Source: Streptomyces sp. NBC_00620
GTDB taxonomy: Bacteria > Actinomycetota > Actinomycetes > Streptomycetales > Streptomycetaceae
DNA length: 64,000 bases
Direction: 5' to 3'
Assembly: GCF_026341825.1 (NCBI RefSeq)
Contig: NZ_JAPENY010000003.1
Coordinates: forward strand, 1,922,001-1,986,000
Shown: in pieces, positions 58,527-64,000 of the stretch
Numbering within the stretch: position 1 is the stretch's first letter
Layout of the letters: every line of letters begins with the position of its first letter
Notes under the pieces: model-generated
Seen by the model: the letters and a program-made list of their open reading frames with translations, nothing else
Databases searched by the model: none
Told to the model about the DNA's origin: nothing
Made by a program: the position numbers and the translations under genes

Positions 58527-59810
58527 GTGACCGACGCCCAAGAGACCGCAGCAGACAGCTCACTGCGAACCACCGGAGGCGGCCCTCCGGACGACGTCGA
58601 ATCGGCGCCGATCCCTTTGCTTGAGCCCCGAGACGGCATTCCGCCCGTCGTGGCCGACGACGCCTCGCTGGCCGAGGTGATCGCCGCCTTCGCCGCCGGG
58701 TCCGGCCCCGTCGCCGTCGACGCCGAACGCGCGTCCGGGTACCGGTACGGCCAGCGCGCCTACCTGGTACAACTCCGCCGCGAGGGCGCGGGCACCGCGC
58801 TGATCGACCCCGTGGCCTGTCCCGATCTTTCGGGGTTCGGCGAGGCGATCTCCGGTGTGGAGTGGGTGCTGCACGCCGCCACCCAGGACCTGCCGTGTCT
58901 CCGCGAGATAGGCATGATCCCGTCCCGCCTCTTCGACACCGAGCTGGCCGGACGCCTCGCCGGGTTCCCCCGGGTGGGCCTTGGCGCGATGGTCGAGAGC
59001 GTCCTGGGCTTCGTACTGGAGAAGGGGCATTCCGCGGTCGACTGGTCGACACGTCCGCTGCCGGACCCGTGGCTGCGGTACGCGGCTCTGGACGTGGAGC
59101 TCCTCGTCGACCTGCGGGACGCGCTGGAGAAGGAGCTGGACCGGCAGGGCAAGCTGGAGTGGGCCCGGCAGGAGTTCGACGCGATCGCGCAGGCCGATCC
59201 GGCGCCGCCGCGCAAGGACCCCTGGCGCCGTACGTCCGGGATGCACAAGGTGCGCCGACGCCGGCAGATGGCCGTCGTACGGGAGCTGTGGGAGGCCCGG
59301 GACCGCGTCGCGCAGCGGCGGGACATCTCGCCCGGCAAGGTGCTCGGGGACGCGGCGATCGTCGAGGCGGCGCTGGCCGTGCCGGCCAATGTGCACGCCC
59401 TGGCCGCGCTGAACGGCTTCGGACACCGCATGGGACGCCGACAGCTGGAGCAGTGGCAGGCCGCCGTCGACCGGGCGAAGGAACTGCCCGACTCCGAGCT
59501 GCCGCAGCCGGGTCAGCCGGTGACCGGTCCCCCGCCGCCGCGCGCCTGGGCCGACAAGGACCCGGCCGCCGCCGCCCGGCTCTCCGCCGCGCGCGCCGCG
59601 GTGTCGGCCCTCGCCGAGCGGCTGAACATGCCCCAGGAGAACCTGATCACCCCGGACACCGTGCGGCGCGTGTGCTGGGAGCCGCCGTCGACTCCGGACG
59701 CGGAGTCCGTGGCCACCGCGCTCGCCGGGTACGGGGCGCGCCCCTGGCAGGTCGAGCAGGTGGCGCCCGTACTGGCGGCGGCGCTTTCCGAGACGGCGCC
59801 CAAGGCCTGA
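58527..59810 (+). CDS. rnd: Ribonuclease D family 3'-5' exonuclease with HRDC domain
   Basis: 427 residues from GTG 58527. DEDDy exonuclease motifs: exo I VAVDAERASGYRYGQRAYLVQL, exo II HAATQDLPCL, exo III YAALDVELL. Then one HRDC domain (about 235-310: RRRRQMAVVRELWEARDRVAQRRDISPGKVLGDAAI) and a C-terminal segment ending WQVEQVAPVLAAAL. Trims 3' ends of stable RNAs. The N-terminal 40 residues are disordered. TACCCT 6 nt upstream suggests leaderless expression. Confidence 0.92.
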   Translation: MTDAQETAADSSLRTTGGGPPDDVESAPIPLLEPRDGIPPVVADDASLAEVIAAFAAGSGPVAVDAERASGYRYGQRAYLVQLRREGAGTALIDPVACPDLSGFGEAISGVEWVLHAATQDLPCLREIGMIPSRLFDTELAGRLAGFPRVGLGAMVESVLGFVLEKGHSAVDWSTRPLPDPWLRYAALDVELLVDLRDALEKELDRQGKLEWARQEFDAIAQADPAPPRKDPWRRTSGMHKVRRRRQMAVVRELWEARDRVAQRRDISPGKVLGDAAIVEAALAVPANVHALAALNGFGHRMGRRQLEQWQAAVDRAKELPDSELPQPGQPVTGPPPPRAWADKDPAAAARLSAARAAVSALAERLNMPQENLITPDTVRRVCWEPPSTPDAESVATALAGYGARPWQVEQVAPVLAAALSETAPKA

Positions 59811-60088
59811 GCGCCTGGCCGCCTGGCGCGCGATGTCACGGTCCCGCGCCCCTTGTGGGGCGCGGCAACGTCGAGATCACGCCATGATCTTCGGGCGGCG
59901 CAGGGGATGCGGCTGCTCGCACGGTTCCTTCCGGGCGCTCCCGCACAGCCGGGTTTCCATGTGACCTTCGCCGCTCCCGCCTCCGGGACTGGGCAGCATG
60001 GTTACCCGCAAGTAGCATGTGGGTGAGCGCGCGCTCAGGGCGTGTGTGTCGCGCAGCAGTGCCATCCCGCATCTGGAGGAGAGCCATC
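59811..60088. promoter_or_regulatory. Upstream region of the fad operon
   Basis: A 12-bp imperfect palindrome, tacccgcaagta (60003-60014), overlaps a -10-like TAGCAT (60013-60018). It resembles TetR-type operators found before acyl-CoA genes. A second palindrome, agcgcgcgct, lies near 60027. GGAGGAGAG just before 60089 is the ribosome-binding site of the thiolase gene. Confidence 0.4.
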
Positions 60089-61311
60089 GTGCCTCGTACC
60101 GTCAGGGACGTCGTCTTCGTCGACGGCGTCCGCACCCCGTTCGGCAAGGCGGGCCCGAAGGGCATCTACCACGAGACCCGCGCCGACGATCTCGTTGTGA
60201 AGGCCATCCGGGAGCTGCTGCGCCGCAACCCCGGCCTGGACCCCAAGAAGATCGACGAGGTCGCCATCGCCGCGACCACGCAGATCGGTGACCAGGGGCT
60301 GACTCTCGGCCGCACGGCCGGCATCCTCGCCGGTCTCCCCCAGTCGGTCCCCGGCTACTCCATCGACCGCATGTGTGCCGGCGCGCTGACCGCCGTCACG
60401 GCCACGGCCGGTTCGATCGCGTTCGGTGCGTACGACGCCGTCATCGCCGGTGGTGTCGAGCACATGGGCCGCCACCCGATGGGCGAGGGCGTGGACCCGA
60501 ACCCGCGCTTCGTCAGCGACAAGCTGGTCGACGAGTCCGCCCTGTTCATGGGCATGACCGCCGAGAACCTGCACGACCGCTACCCGCACATCACGAAGCT
60601 TCGCGCCGACGAGTACGCCGTGCGCTCGCAGGAGAAGGCCGCCAAGGCGTACGCCAACGGCAAGATCCAGCAGGACCTGGTGCCGATCTCGGTGCGCAAC
60701 ACCAACCCGGAGGTCGGTGAGACGGGCTGGGGCCTGGTCACCGCCGACGAGCCGATGCGCCCGGGGACCACCTTGGAGAACCTCGCCGGGCTCAAGACGC
60801 CGTTCCGCGTCCACGGCCGGGTCACCGCCGGTAACGCCGCCGGTCTGAACGACGGCGCCACCGCGTCGATCATCGCGTCCGAGGACTTCGCGCGCGAGAA
60901 CAACCTGCCGGTCAAGATGCGCCTGGTCTCCTACGCCTTCGTGGGCGTCGAGCCCGAGGTGATGGGCTACGGCCCGATCCCGGCGACCGAGAAGGCCCTC
61001 GCCAAGGCCGGCCTGTCGATCGAGGACATCAACCTCTTCGAGATCAACGAGGCCTTCGCCATCCAGGTCCTCGCGTTCCTCGACCACTACGGCATCGCCG
61101 ACGACGACGCGCGCGTCAACCAGTACGGCGGCGCCATCGCCTACGGTCACCCGCTGGCCTCCTCGGGTGTGCGTCTGATGACTCAGCTGGCCCGCCAGTT
61201 CGAGGAGCAGCCGGATGTCCGTTACGGCCTCACCACCATGTGCGTCGGCTTCGGCATGGGCGCCACGGTGATCTGGGAGAACCCGCACCACAAGGACGCC
61301 GGAGGCGACAA

Positions 61312-61315
<4 letters not shown>
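60089..61315 (+). CDS. fadA: Acetyl-CoA C-acyltransferase (thiolase)
   Basis: 408 residues from GTG 60089, with GGAGGAGAG upstream. Thiolase hallmarks: nucleophilic Cys96 in DRMCAGALTA, NEAFAIQVL, active-site His in YGHPLASSG and the second Cys in TTMCVGFGMGATVI. Catalyses the last step of beta-oxidation, cleaving 3-ketoacyl-CoA with CoA. Its stop overlaps the fadB start (GTGA). Together they form the two subunits of a trifunctional-type complex. Confidence 0.94.
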
Positions 61316-63438
<2,123 letters not shown>

Positions 63439-63474
63439 CCGTCTGCCTGCGTGGGTGTTTCCCTGCGCGCGTTC

Positions 63475-63504
63475 GAGGGCCCCCGCTTTGGCGGGGGCCC
63501 TCTT
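63475..63504 (+). terminator. Terminator after the fad operon
   Basis: gagggcccccgc (63475-63486), 4-nt loop, gcgggggccctc (63491-63502), then tt. Perfect 12-bp stem, 37 bp after the fadB stop. Confidence 0.85.
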
Positions 63505-63548
63505 CGTGCTTCAGTCGCACCAGGACCCAGATCTCCGGAGGAACCGCC

Positions 63549-63914
63549 GTGACGACACTCGTGATCATCGACGCCGCCAATGTCGTCGGATCTGTGCCCG
63601 ACGGGTGGTGGCGTGATCGGCGGGGGGCCGCGGAGCGGTTGCGGGACCGGCTCGCGGTGGACGGGGTCCCCGGGCACGAGGGGGCGGTGGAGATCGTCCT
63701 TGTGGTCGAGGGGGCCGCTCGGGGTGTGGAGTCCGTGCCGGGGGTGCGGGTGGAGTCGGCGGCCGGGAGTGGGGACGATCTGATCGCCGAGCTGGCGGCC
63801 GGCGCCGCCGGGCGGCCCTGCCTTGTTGTTACGGCTGATCGTGAACTGCGGCGCCGGGTGGGTGAGTTCGGGGCGGAGGTAGCGGGGCCTCGGGCGGTAC
63901 GTGGGGGCTCGTGA
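63549..63914 (+). CDS. Small NYN/PIN-like (YacP-type) nuclease-fold protein
   Basis: 121 residues from GTG 63549 with GGAGGAA upstream. Pattern TTLVIIDAANVVGSVPDGWWRDRRGAAERL gives the first acid, SGDDLIAELA a middle Asp pair and LVVTADRELRRRV a third, all typical of PIN/NYN ribonuclease folds. Often annotated as an NTP pyrophosphohydrolase, for which I see no support. Probably a small metal-dependent RNase. Confidence 0.78.
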   Translation: MTTLVIIDAANVVGSVPDGWWRDRRGAAERLRDRLAVDGVPGHEGAVEIVLVVEGAARGVESVPGVRVESAAGSGDDLIAELAAGAAGRPCLVVTADRELRRRVGEFGAEVAGPRAVRGGS

Positions 63915-63954
63915 GGGATGGTTTTCGCCCCCTCCGCCCCTGCCCGTCCCTTGT

Positions 63955-63981
63955 TCCTGGGGGCTCCGCCCCCAGACCCCC
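63955..63981. repeat. Dispersed Streptomyces palindrome ctgggggctccgcccccag
   Basis: Short self-complementary sequence (gggggc/gcccccag around tcc) of a type found many times per Streptomyces chromosome in intergenic DNA. It may serve as a terminator for the preceding gene. Confidence 0.5.
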
Positions 63982-64000
63982 GTGTCGCGCTGCGCGCTCG

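Overview
The window is a high-GC actinobacterial chromosome segment, almost certainly from a Streptomyces. Coding thirds are strongly G/C at codon position 3, and GTG/TTG starts and ATGA/GTGA stop-start overlaps are common. It carries a conservon operon with a CYP157/CYP154 pair, the paired DUF6230/DUF6114 genes, a DUF574 methyltransferase, a SpoIIE-type phosphatase and the coproporphyrin-dependent haem enzyme HemQ. It reads as ordinary, densely packed chromosome with one insertion sequence and two small inverted-repeat elements. No tRNA, rRNA, prophage, CRISPR array or origin was seen.

Left part (1-24 kb), mostly lineage-specific genes: a truncated S8 protease, a secreted copper LPMO, a secreted protein of unknown function, the DUF6230/DUF6114 pair, a P450 facing a conservon (CvnA-B-C-D plus a P450 with a broken ExxR motif), an AraC regulator, a PucR-type regulator expanded by coding repeats, an HSL-family esterase, a DUF574 methyltransferase, a YhgE/Pip-like membrane protein, a PAS-GAF-SpoIIE-HATPase phosphatase, a flippase-like membrane protein, an orphan sugar-binding lipoprotein, a ricin-lectin/PL3 pectate lyase and an MHYT sensor. 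Middle (24-36 kb): murC-msrB, a RibD-like reductase divergent from zapE, a carbonic anhydrase/SulP operon, an SPFH protein and a Tat-exported PhoX-like protein. Then come a 179-bp inverted-repeat element, an IS4-family insertion (1447 bp, 10-bp target duplication, frameshifted transposase) and a relic of a threonyl-tRNA synthetase C-terminus.

Right part (36-64 kb): PPK2, a polysaccharide deacetylase lipoprotein, an ABC exporter pair, a PTH2-like protein, a TetR-led mini-operon, then the most interesting locus (42.97-47.17 kb). There a DUF692/MNIO-type iron enzyme with an extra C-terminal domain is flanked by two paralogous secreted DUF4142 proteins and followed by a TIGR04222-type membrane protein. 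After that come a secreted peptidase-like hydrolase, haem genes hemY-hemQ and hemE, DUF4349, a CoA-disulfide-reductase-like flavoprotein, a rhomboid protease, DUF3000, a LuxR response regulator, ribonuclease D, the fadA-fadB beta-oxidation operon and a small NYN/PIN-like protein.

Two themes recur. First, five short tandem-repeat arrays (units 11, 17, 19, 32 and 36 bp) lie in intergenic or linker DNA. Second, many genes have a TANNNT-like hexamer 6-8 nt before the start codon, suggesting leaderless mRNAs. All names come from reading translated sequences and recalled family motifs; no database search was run.
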